From assembly GCA_000969725.1 (NCBI GenBank), contig JXSR01S073013.1: 22,042 nucleotides of DNA; one strand, 5' to 3'. Shown here in pieces: positions 1-8,623 of this stretch. This stretch comes from Ophiothrix spiculata. Its lineage: Eukaryota; Echinodermata; Ophiuroidea; Amphilepidida; Ophiotrichidae. Within the stretch, counting starts at the first letter, position 1; the number at the start of each line of letters is the position of its first letter. A program made the position numbers and the translations under genes. The notes beneath the pieces were generated by a model. The model saw only the letters and a list, made by a program, of their open reading frames with translations. It was not told where the DNA came from and ran no database searches.

Positions 1-501
1 GGTTTTTTTTTTTATAGAATTCTTTCTGGATCTTAATATCTGAAGTCTGAAGTATCTCAAGTGAAATTTATTGCACCTTTTTGGAACACAGGTGCAATTT
101 AAATAGTTCTGGCACTTTTATATGTTTTCTGAAGCTCTTGAGAAGTTGAAAACCGTCTGAGTGTGATCTTTATCAAGATCAAGGTAACACATGCACTTTC
201 TTTCATCTTAATGTGTCTTATATTGTCATATTTCGTTTCACAGTGAATTTATATCGACGAAATGCCAGTGTCTTAGCCTCGTATGCCGTGAATTTCCACT
301 ACGATTTGCCTTGTGACTTTAGTAGCATTTGTGATATATAATGTATCGGAAATTCAGACTTCTGATTTCAACCCCAATAACATTTAACACAATATTGAAC
401 TCAACCTACTTCCTTGTGATGCTATGGTGTAAATATTGTCGTCTTTATATCCATATTTATAAGTAAATTTTGTATTATATAATCCTAAGCGGATCTTAGT
501 T
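1..501. other. AT-rich stretch with no gene seen
   Basis: The sequence opens with a T run and is AT-rich throughout. I see no open frame of note, no tRNA-like boxes and no clear inverted repeat. It ends where the CACTG end of the first CTAGTC-rich element begins. Confidence 0.5.
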
Positions 502-1337
502 CACTGAAAACCTAAACTTGACGGCCCAACTAGGTAAAAGCTAGTCCAGATGGTGCCCACCTGGACTAGCTTTTACCTAGTAAAGCTAGATTGACTAGTT
601 TTAGGCTAGTCGTTTGACTAGCTAAGTTTTTCCCAGTCGGTCTTGCTCGTCGACTCAGCTCGACTTGTTTATACTAGTCACTCGACTAGTTTTTGACTAG
701 GTAAAAACTAGTCGAGATGGTGCCTATCTGGACTAGCTTTTGCCTAGCCGGTCAGGCTCGACTAGTTTGATTGACTAGCATAAGCTAGTCCATCCTGCTC
801 TACTAGTTTAATACAGAGAATACGGCACAACGTACCTTGTTTTTACCAGTAAACTTACCAGCCTGTCGATGACACGTGTGATGTATTGGTTATGCAGTAA
901 AGAGAGTAAATTATCAAGAATAAGCTACATGTATCAACTAGATTCAGAAAAGAGACCTCACTGAGTAGAAAAAGCTGACTTGGCGAGTTCCATTGCAAGT
1001 GTCCTTTATAAGAATTCAAAAATAAATTTTTTGGTGGTTGGAATGACCTTTGACATGACGTGTTATTGAAAGTAAATCTTGACTAGTTTTTATCTAGTCA
1101 ATCCACCAGTCCAGCCCGACTACTTTCTCCAGAATGGTTGCGAAACTAATCTAGCACCAATTTTAAGCTAGTCGATCATGCTTGACTAATTTTTCCGATT
1201 TTTGAAACCAGTTCAGCTTGCTCGACTACTTTGGCTATCTGCTTGATTAGAATAAACTAGTCAAGCATGCTTGACAGGGTAGACCGACTAGTTTAAAGCT
1301 AGTCAAGCATATAACTGACTAGTTTTAGTTTACAGTG
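502..1337. mobile_element. CTAGTC-rich non-autonomous element, copy 1 (uninterrupted)
   Basis: This 836-bp block starts CACTGAAAACCTAAACT and ends AGTTTTAGTTTACAGTG, whose reverse complement is CACTGTAAACTAAAACT, so the ends form an imperfect inverted repeat of about 17 bp. The interior is packed with ACTAG/CTAGT words in both orientations, many making small palindromes. It contains a tandem unit of about 167 bp (starts near 529 and 696) and a plain central part at about 815-1080. A second copy at 2758-4369 has the same ends and order, which supports the boundaries. No open frame suggests a transposase. CACTG ends and dense subterminal repeats resemble CMC/EnSpm-type DNA transposons, but I could not confirm a target-site duplication, so the superfamily is inference. 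Confidence 0.75.
529..581. repeat. Perfect 21-bp-arm hairpin inside CTAGTC element
   Basis: Positions 529-549 and 561-581 are exact reverse complements, separated by an 11-nt spacer, ATGGTGCCCAC. Each arm contains CTAGGTAAAAGCTAGTCC or its complement. Less perfect versions occur at about 696-745, 2786-2838 and 2951-3004, so the hairpin is part of the family's repeated unit. Confidence 0.9.
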
Positions 1338-1349
1338 TGATGTTCCAAA

Positions 1350-1737
1350 TGTTTTATTATTATTATTCTACAAAGAACACAGCGCAGATAACATATATAC
1401 AAGAAAATACAACAGTATGAACAACAACATTATGCTGAAAAGAGGTGAGTTTTAAGTGCACGTCTGAAAGCAGGCAATGATAGAGACTCTCTCAGATTAG
1501 AGGGAAGGTTATTCCACAATTTGGCAGCAGCAACATGAAAGGATGAATCCTCAGTTCGTTTATGAGAGCGTGAAATGTACAGCTGGGTGGAATCTGAGGA
1601 AGATCTGAGACTTCGCCTGCATTCAGACGTGTTCCTATCACTCTGCAATGAAACAAATTCAGCTAAGTACGATGGCGCAATGTTGTTAATGCACTTGTAC
1701 ACATAAAGCACAATTAATTTTAGCAATGTGTACTAGA
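1350..1737 (-). mobile_element. 5'-truncated CR1/L2-like LINE, 3' end
   Basis: Read on the minus strand, this is the end of a reverse-transcriptase ORF followed by about 75 bp of 3' UTR. It ends in an ATT-repeat tail at about 1355-1368, directly beside the CAGTG end of CTAGTC copy 1. Short tandem-repeat tails and heavy 5' truncation are usual for CR1/L2-type non-LTR retrotransposons. The truncation point is placed near 1735, where an in-frame TAG interrupts the frame. I could not find target-site duplications. Confidence 0.75.
1430..1726 (-). pseudogene. LINE reverse transcriptase, C-terminal fragment (98 codons)
   Basis: The fragment carries the C-terminal landmarks of CR1/L2-type reverse transcriptases. 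A hydrophobic LIVLYVYKCINNIAPSYL segment (about residues 4-21) matches the family pattern of hydrophobic run, VYK, then LAPSYL. A basic RRSLRSS stretch (about 37-43) follows, then FHVAAAKLWNNLP (63-75) and the terminal FRRALKTHLF (87-96). The catalytic fingers and palm, endonuclease and any first ORF are absent. An in-frame stop lies just upstream, and the frame closes with TAA at 1430-1432. It is a dead 5'-truncated copy, not a host gene. Family membership rests on recognisable motifs rather than a database search. Confidence 0.85.
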
Positions 1738-2757
1738 ATTGTACTTGATTTTTCCAAGGATAGCACTAGCAATTTGTGCATGTCAGTTGCAAAATAGTGC
1801 ATGCTCAACGTAACATTTTCCAAGTAAAGTACGGGACTTTGATTATAGAAATTGCTTAAAGAGCTCATTTTGCATACCCCTTAGTATAGACTGGCTCAAA
1901 GGATGATACTGCATTTGCAATTATAAAAGCTTGTAATTCCATTTATTACTGAGTTAAAACATTTTTTTGGCAAATGTCCTTTCTGCATAGTGATATTTGC
2001 CTCGGGCAAGTACAAACAATGTATTGGCTCGGTAACAAAAATCAATTGGTGATTCCAAAGTAACGTTTGTGAGCGAAAGTTTGACAAAATTCACTTTTAA
2101 ATGACCACAGAACCTAGCATAAACATTATATTAACGATTAAATAATTGACAAAATACTGAATAAGGTTCATGTAACGTTCGGTAACGTTTGTGATACGCA
2201 CGGATATTTATTTTTGCTCCAAATGACTTCAAAGTAAAAATTCTCTGACATGAATCTTTTATTGCACTTTTCACAGATGATGGGTAACATATTCACAAAT
2301 AGTTCATACAATTGGTAGGAAATTCTATCGTCAAGAATTGTTTAATGTAATGTTTTGTTTGGTAACGTCTGGTAACGTTTGTGACATTTTTGTGTAACTT
2401 TTTGGTAACGTTTATGACATTTTGAATTAAAGCATGTGCTCTTTCATGCACGGATAGAAAACATTCAAAATTTCTGATTGGAAAATACTTTTCACGTACC
2501 AAGTAACAAACATAATTATGACTGAAAAAACTGCTCATATGGTCGAATAAAAAAGCAGATTTTTTGCCTGACGTCAAAAAAGGTTTAGTTTTCACTGGAA
2601 GTGAGCCCAATGAGAATTTTCAATTGTATCAACATTAATAAAACTACAATTGTTTATGCATGGGTGGATCATAAGACAGTAGTCATCGATCCACGTAAAC
2701 AACATATCTTTTGCCCGGGTTTTTTGTCTTGCGGGGACATGTCAATGTTTACAACCA
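1738..2757. other. AT-rich stretch without gene
   Basis: There is no convincing coding sequence. The frames of 60-105 codons here have no recognisable motif. The only structure I see is the GGTAACGTTTGTGAC word cluster (listed separately), one TGACGTCA octamer at 2569-2576, and a weak TGGATC/GATCCA dyad near 2664-2693. Confidence 0.5.
2060..2418 (+). repeat. Cluster of GGTAACGTTTGTGAC-like words
   Basis: At least six same-strand copies of a (G)GTAACGT word, four of them followed by TT(T/A)(G)TGA, occur at about 2060-2073, 2172-2180, 2181-2194, 2361-2370, 2371-2384 and 2404-2418. Two places hold adjacent doublets. Spacing is irregular, so this is not a simple tandem array. It may be the subterminal repeats of a decayed transposon. 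I could not find the ends of such an element. Confidence 0.5.
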
Positions 2758-2785
2758 CACTGAAAAACCTAAACTTGACGGCCCT

Positions 2786-3160
2786 ACTAGGTAAAAGCTA
2801 GTCAAGCTGGTGCCCACCTGGACGAGCTTTTATCTAGTCAAGCTAGATTAACTAGTTTTATAGGGTAGTCGCTCCACTAGCTTTTGCTCAGTCGGTCTTG
2901 CTTATCGACCCAGCTCGACTAGTTTAAACTAGTCGCTCGACTACTTTTTGACTAGGTAAAAGCTAGTCCAGCTGGTGCCCACTTTGACGAGCTTTTACCT
3001 AGTCAAGCTAGATTGACTAGTTTTAGGCTAGTCGCTCGACAAGCTTTTGCCCAGTCGGTCTTGCTCGTCAACCCAGCTCGGCTAGTTTACACTAGTCGCT
3101 CGACTAGTTTTTGACTAGGTAAAAGCTACCTTTTGCCCAGTACGTCTTGCTCGTCGACCC
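2786..3160. repeat. Tandem ~164-bp units within CTAGTC copy 2
   Basis: Successive units start with ACTAGGTAAAAGCTA at about 2786, 2951 and 3114, and the third is cut short. Each unit has the GGTGCCCAC hairpin loop followed by ACTAG-rich palindromes and the phrase CAGTCGGTCTTGCT. Copy 1 has the equivalent starts at about 529 and 696. Confidence 0.8.
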
Positions 3161-3750
3161 AGCTTTAGTTATAATAATCAACCAGCATTAAGCTTTCCAT
3201 TGACGATCGGTGACACATATGTGAAGTATGGGTAGACGCTATATCCTCAAATCCATAATGTAAATTATATGAAGTACGGAATTTAGTATTATATTCAAAA
3301 AAGATCAGCAAAGAAGAGTGACTTCACTCAGCACTCAGTGCAGTAACAGCTGAGTTCTATACTGGTGTCCATTGTAAGAATTCAAAAATAAGCTTTGACA
3401 AGGTGAAAGGAATGACCTTTGACGTGACGTGTTATTGTAATGTAGCTTGATTAGTTGTAACTAGTCAATCCACCAATCCAGCCTCACTTCTTTTCTCCAG
3501 AATGGTTGCGAAACTACACTCTTAGAAGGCCGGTATCAAATATACGAGTAGTTTTCGGGATCATTTTATTTTGATCCTTTAAGGATCACTTTTGATCCAA
3601 AATGGATCGTTTTGATCCTTTTTTGGATCAATATATACAAAAGGATCAAATTTACCAGGATCATTTTTGATCCTTTTTTAGGATCATTATATTTTGATCC
3701 TTTTTGATTACAATATCAAATTTTTGATCCGTATTTCTGGATTATAATTT

Positions 3751-3824
3751 GATACGGAAAGGATGAGCTCATATTTGATACCGTGTTTGGATCTAAGGTG
3801 ATTTTTGTCTCATATTTCATCCTG
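3751..3824 (+). repeat. Internal direct duplication of MITE end, left copy
   Basis: This segment matches 4084-4161 near the MITE's right end. Both carry AAAGGAT(G/A)AGCTCATATTT, then GATACC, and close with TTTTTGTCTCATATTT. The ~260 bp between the copies holds the tRNA-like sequence, so the element looks as if its end was duplicated around a captured segment. Confidence 0.65.
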
Positions 3825-3908
3825 GCCTCGTATACTCCGTGTACTCTACATAGCAGGTGTTGTCAATAATGATATAAATACGATAATTACACCCCGCATG
3901 ATAACTGC

Positions 3909-3995
3909 CTCGCAGTGGCCATGTGGTTAGAGCGATGGTCTCGTAGTTATGGTCACTGATACGTGCCGGCGGTGTGGGTTCAAGGGTCACTCCAG
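3909..3995 (+). other. tRNA-derived pol III promoter remnant (SINE-like) inside the MITE
   Basis: An A-box-like TGGCCATGTGG (3916-3926) is followed by TTAGAGC, as in a tRNA D-arm. About 50 bp downstream, GGTTCAAGGGT (3977-3987) resembles a B box. The T-stem (3974-3978 with 3986-3990) pairs poorly at its loop end, and no clean acceptor stem is visible. It is therefore a tRNA-like relic, either a SINE head inserted in the MITE or a tRNA piece captured by it, and not a functional tRNA gene. Confidence 0.6.
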
Positions 3996-4369
3996 TGATA
4001 TATTTTTAGGCAGATCTTTTTATAAGAAATATTTGATCCTTTTTTCGGATCAAGCATTTTGATCCTTTTCTTGGGATCACTTTGATCCGTAAAGGATAAG
4101 CTCATATTTGATACCAAAAAAGGATCAAAATTGATCCTTTTTGTCTCATATTTGATCCTTGCTTTCTAAGAGTGTAGTTTAGCACCAATTTTAAGGTCGT
4201 CGATCATGCTTGACTAGTTTTTTTCCCCGATTTTTATAACCAGTTCAGCTTGCTCGACTAGATTGGCTATCTGCTCGACTAGAATAAACTAGTCATGCAT
4301 GCTTGACAGGGTAGACCGACTAGTTTAAAGCTAGTCAAGCATATAACTGACGGGTTTTAGTTTACAGTG

Positions 4370-5570
4370 CATATTAGATATGATAATGCTGTCAATAACA
4401 GCTTTGTTATTAATGAGTGACATAATTCTCTTGGGAAAATTCGAATGATTATATCATATAACATTTGATAGATCAACATAAGCTTAGAGTAAGAACATAA
4501 ATGAGATGGTTATGTCATATTTTATGCAGGTTTACGCACATTTACAAATTAACCAGCCATTAAACTTACGCTGGTTCACAAGTTGTATAATCAATATCAC
4601 CTACATAATGCACATCATATAGATACTTCAATAATTACCTTTAGAAATTGACAAAAATTCAGAGGAAGATGAAAATGGTTTATATGTTATTACTTATACG
4701 ATAAACACAATTCATCTAAATATTGTCGAAAATCATTGGTATGAGCGTGATAAGAAAACGTTTTTATTATTACCTGTAACACTTACGTGGTCAAGGTCTG
4801 TCACATGCCCGTTAGTGGTCAGGGGGATCCATATGGCCCCAACACAAAAAACATGCTTTCGCGAAGAAATTTTACGTTGAAACTCTGGTAACAGGTAAAG
4901 TACTTCAAAAGAACTAAAACAAAGAAAACAAATTGAAAATCGGACAAAACGTATTAGAATGGTTGCCCGAACCCAATGTGTCGTGTTGCATCAAAATTTT
5001 CCCGCCAAAAATTTGAAAACACACTTACCAATGGAATTAGTCAATAAAATGTGGCTCATATTTGCAGTATATAAGTACAGATACATTCCTGAAATAAAAT
5101 TTGGAAAAAAAGTTGTTCGGTTACGATTTCGGGCAAAACAAATTTGAAGAGCGCTCTCGAAAATGCTTATGCTAAATAGCATGGGAAATGGTGGGTCGAT
5201 TTGAATGTTTTTTTACCACCAAGTGAAGCGTATGGTAAAGTTAGACAAATACATAGAAGAACAGTGAAACATTGCTTTACGTTTTTAAGCTGTGGTGCAA
5301 AAAAACAAATATTGGGTCCACATGGACCCTCCCCTCTCTTGAACAGTTAAACATGCATATTTATCCGGAGAACTTGAACTGATTCTTGAACTTTATTAGT
5401 ATTAAAAGAAAAAACTCCTCTTTGCTAAAATTTCAAAGATTACTCTGTTAATGAATAAGTACATGTAATATAAATTGAAGCACGTGTACTTTTTCCATGT
5501 CATAATTCCTAAAGATGTCTTTATTGAATATAAAAATGTAGTATCCAGGGGCGTTCCCATACCTTTGTTT
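4370..5570. other. AT-rich stretch without gene
   Basis: No coding signal is recognised. The two overlapping ~62-codon frames near 4960-5180 lie on opposite strands and show no family motif. A short dyad, GGGTCCACATGGACCC, occurs at 5314-5329. GC-richer text around 4800-4850 has a loose resemblance to 8560-8600 (both pair GGGGGATCC-like words with ATATGG) but is too short to call a repeat. Confidence 0.45.
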
Positions 5571-5659
5571 TTAGGGGGGTGTTGAGGTATTTTTACCTAA
5601 AAGCCCAAGTATTTTGCCGACAACGAAAATAGAGTAGCGCTAATTTCACCTACAACACA

Positions 5660-6130
5660 TGTTAAGGGGGTGTCAGGGGTATACGGTATGCCCCCTCATG
5701 AGTTAGATAGTTTTAAAAATTACAAAACACAAATCACTCGATTTGGTGCATATATTTTGGTACTTGATGCCTCATGTGTAGGGGGTGTCTTAGGAGCATG
5801 TTTCCCCTTAGAAGTTAAAAAATGGAATATAAAACAGTATTTGAAGGGGGTGGGGGTGCCCCTCAGTAGTTAGACAATTTTGAAATGTGTAAATACTATT
5901 CACGCGATTCGCTACATAGGTTTTGCTAGCTGATGCGTAGTTAGGACTTTTCCTCATCAATTGTAGGCAAAGGACTTGTATTGAACAGGGAACAAAACAT
6001 ATGAAGGTGGTGTCCGAAAGTGATGTTCCCCCTCAGTAGCTAGTAAATTTTGGAATTTAAAACGCTATTTACGCGATTTGGTGCATAATTTTTGCTACCT
6101 GATGGCTCATTCTCCGATAAAGTGTGCAAC
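5660..6130 (+). repeat. Three tandem units of a ~168-bp repeat
   Basis: Units begin with AAGGGGGTG-like text at about 5663, 5843 and 6002. Each runs through CCCCTCA(G)TAGTTAG, an AATTTTGAAAT-like stretch, (C)GCGATTTGGTGCATA and TTTTGCTA. The CCCTCA landmark falls at 5693, 5860 and 6030, giving periods of 167 and 170 bp. A 67-codon frame at 5670-5873 runs across two units and is not a gene. A fourth unit lies at about 7040-7205. The units are diverged, so the array is old or was never homogenised. Confidence 0.75.
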
Positions 6131-7039
6131 TTTGCCGTTTTGGTGTCTCTCATGTTCTTGTTACTTGTTTAACGTTGTTATGCCTATTACAAATGATTTG
6201 AGTGGTTTAGTTGATACATTAGAGTCATATTAGTTACATGTGTGAAGCTAAACATATTACAATGTAGCATGTCAGGAAAGTAGATACCGATTAATCTGAA
6301 AATGCAAAAACTTTGCTTTTCCCCATGTCGCCAGCCATATTGTTTCTGTTTCATGTGCCCCCGTTCCTAAAATATTCGAGCATATCAAACATAATGCACA
6401 CTATTTAACAGCCCGTAGTAGGTATTGATAATGACATATACAGTTTAATTATATTAAGTAAAGCATATTGAAAAGCATGTCGCCAATATTGCAAACAGAT
6501 ACGTTATCATTTCTAAAATCGATGACAAAGTGTGAAAATAAATTTGTTGATGGATGATTCTGCATAAGGTTATTCAAGTAAACTTGAGTGTTGCATAACA
6601 TAAATGTTATATAGAAATATATATATACAATAATGATTTACAAGGATATAAATATAAAAAAACCCTATGTGGCGGTGACGTCGAAATAGATACGTAATGT
6701 ACATTCTGCTGCCTTCTCGCAAAACGCGGTACACTATGAGCGAAAATACTACACCGCAGTGTAGTATGTGTAGAGCCCCTAACTAAGTGTAAAGATCAAT
6801 TTTGTAAGAAAACAAAATTAATATTAAAGAAAAGATTCAAACAGATACGTAACGACAGATACGTAATCTTAAAGAATAGGGAATGCAATGGTTAACAAAA
6901 GTATTTTTAAAAATCTTCCATGCGCTGTTTCTTCTTCAGAAACCATAAGAGTTTATGATTTTGTATGTTTTTCATGAGTTATTAGTAATTGTAATTTTGA
7001 AATTTCTGAGACCAAAGTTGCACGCTTTATCGCAGAATG
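6131..7039. other. AT-rich stretch without gene
   Basis: No protein-coding signal. AT dinucleotide-rich text occurs near 6600-6660. The word AGATACGT(A/T)A recurs near 6496, 6688, 6842 and 6855, and CGACAGATACG occurs at about 6853 and again at 7921. Otherwise I see nothing. Confidence 0.45.
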
Positions 7040-7205
7040 AGCCTCATGCCTAAAGTCGGCACCCATTAAAATGTGGGCAAGGCACTCCAATGACTCGCGT
7101 TGAACAGTGGACAAAACATATATGAAAGGGGGTGTCTGAGTGCCCCCCTCAGTAATTTTGAAATTTCTTACTTTGTTCACACCATTTGGTGCATAGTTTT
7201 GCCAA
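7040..7205 (+). repeat. Fourth, distant copy of the ~168-bp repeat
   Basis: The text GGACAAAACATATATGAAAG at about 7109, followed by GGGGTGTCTGAG and CCCCCCTCAGTA, matches the unit junction at about 5985-6040. The match continues into ACCATTTGGTGCATAGTTTTGCC. It lies about 1 kb from the tandem trio, so the unit disperses as well as repeating in tandem. Confidence 0.7.
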
Positions 7206-8610
7206 CATTTTCCATTTTAAAGCTTTAAATCTACCCAATTTTACTTATATATAAGTTGTATGTGCCGACACAAAACTCTGAGCTGATGCTGACAGTTTTG
7301 AAGAGCTGAATACTGAACATGCTGAATATGTCGTAAGAAGTCCGTGCTTGAAGATGGATACATATGCTTACAGTTCAGTCAGGGCACTCGTTCGATCCAG
7401 CGTGAACGCTGTTTGAATTTGAGCGATCACGCTTGATGCAGTGTTATATTCACGCTGGATGAGATGAGGAGAGTTGTCAAGCGCACACATGTTTGGTCAA
7501 CATTTCACTTCACTACACTGTGTCACTCAAAAGCTACACTGAATATTTTTCGTTACTAGTAAATGTCTCCATATTGTCAAAGTTTTGACAAGGTCAAAAA
7601 AAAATTCACCGAGGAATTTATTTATGGCAACGGCAAAAGCATCGTTGTGCGTCGCAAGTACGCCGTATTAAACGTTGCCGCTGGATTGAGCGTTGCCAAC
7701 GTTACTGTCAATTCATTATATCATGGGTGATTAACGTAGGAGCAAAATGATTGATAACTAATTGCCTTAATTGCTATAAACAAAATTATGCATGTTTAAA
7801 AAAAATGGGAAAAACCCTCTAAGATTTTTATTCTGGGTTAAAGTATCTCCAACAATTTCAGTTTTGTTATGACCATCTTTCGCACGTATTTGAACAGGAG
7901 AAATACAACCAAAATCTTAACGACAGATACGCATATCATTGTTCATATCAACATGATCAAAGAAACATCACCTTGATGCTCAATCCAATAATCTAATTGA
8001 AAAGGGGTTCTTTCTACCTTCACAGCGTTGTACTTGATCTACATTTTAACCACTTTTCACTAAATATGCCACAATATGTTGAGTTGAAGTCGGAAAAGTG
8101 TTCTTGATTTTCCCACACAATTAATGCCTCTCTATACAGTCATTTCTACAATCATCAATTTCTTATCCAAAGAATCTCCAATTTCATTTTTGTCACGACT
8201 ATCTTTGAAACGTTTACGTATATACAACGAAGATACAAGCAAAACGTTAATGACTGCTATTCATTTATTTGTTTAAACAATTTTAACATTCTGTCCACCC
8301 TTGATACTCAATTCTATGATCAAACTAAAAAAAGAAGTTTTTTCTATCTTGACAACGTTAATATACTTGATTTCACAGTACATGTTCCACTTTTTTCTTG
8401 ATATCCAAACAATGTCCCTTCCCTTATGTTGAAAGTCTGAAAATACCCACCCCTTGATGCCCCTCATTATATTTACATGATACATTATTCAGTTTAATTT
8501 TAGCCTTGAATATAAATATACAGTAATTACATTATATGTTGGATATACATAAATGAGACGGGGCAAGGATCCCGGGGCCAAAGTACATATGGATCTCTTT
8601 TACGAATTAC
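7206..8610. other. AT-rich stretch without gene
   Basis: No recognisable coding sequence. It contains the GC-rich dyad at 7395-7460, listed separately. A short GC-richer patch at about 7625-7700 has repeated CGTTGCC words, for example near 7675 and 7692. A 70-codon minus frame near 8273-8485 has no family motif. Confidence 0.45.
7395..7460. repeat. GC-rich dyad with 12-bp perfect arms
   Basis: ATCCAGCGTGAA (7395-7406) is the exact reverse complement of TTCACGCTGGAT (7449-7460). Inside, CAGCGTGAACGCTG is itself a near-perfect palindrome, and AGCGATCACGCT forms another small dyad. The region stands out from its AT-rich surroundings. It shares GCACTCG and CGATC/AGCGT words with the hairpin at 9573-9628. 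Confidence 0.75.
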
Positions 8611-8623
8611 CTTTTACTTTAGC

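Larger units (their letters stand above)
3517..4174. mobile_element. GATCC-rich MITE nested in CTAGTC copy 2
   Basis: The termini are CACTCTTAGAA (3517-3527) and TTCTAAGAGTG (4164-4174), exact inverted repeats. Imperfect similarity continues through ATCAAATAT on both sides to about 27 bp. The element is flanked by TA at 3515-3516 and 4175-4176. The uninterrupted site in copy 1 (about 1146-1160) reads GAAACTAATCTAGCACC, while the filled site gives GAAACTA and TAGTTTAGCACC, which supports a TA duplication. Subterminal regions hold many TTTTGATCC words and their complement. No protein is encoded. A 2-bp TA target would suit Tc1/mariner-like or some other cut-and-paste families. The superfamily is not determined. 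Confidence 0.82.
2758..4369. mobile_element. CTAGTC-rich non-autonomous element, copy 2 (interrupted)
   Basis: This copy has the same CACTGAAAAACC start and TTTACAGTG end as 502-1337, with similar sequence throughout. Without the nested insert at 3517-4174 it is about 950 bp. It has more of the internal tandem: unit starts at about 2786, 2951 and 3114 give periods of 165 and 163 bp. The plain central part (about 3160-3460) aligns with 820-1090 of copy 1, including the run AAGAATTCAAAAATAA and the shared word TGACCTTTGAC. No transposase is visible. Flanking duplications are not evident, so mobility is inferred from the paired copies and matching ends. Confidence 0.75.

Noticed and set aside
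2293..2610. 105-codon minus-strand frame
   Set aside because: It has no family motif and overlaps the GTAACGT word cluster; composition looks like chance AT-rich translation.
529..3160. CRISPR-like array of short repeats
   Set aside because: The repeated words are interlaced palindromes inside ~165-bp tandem units, without uniform spacers, in a clearly eukaryotic setting.
3909..3995. Functional tRNA gene
   Set aside because: A and B boxes are recognisable but the acceptor and T stems do not fold; it is a relic.
5314..5329. Short palindrome GGGTCCACATGGACCC
   Set aside because: A single 16-bp dyad with no neighbours or repeats; within what chance allows.
5670..5873. 67-codon plus-strand frame
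   Set aside because: It spans two units of the ~168-bp tandem repeat and is not maintained in the third and fourth units.
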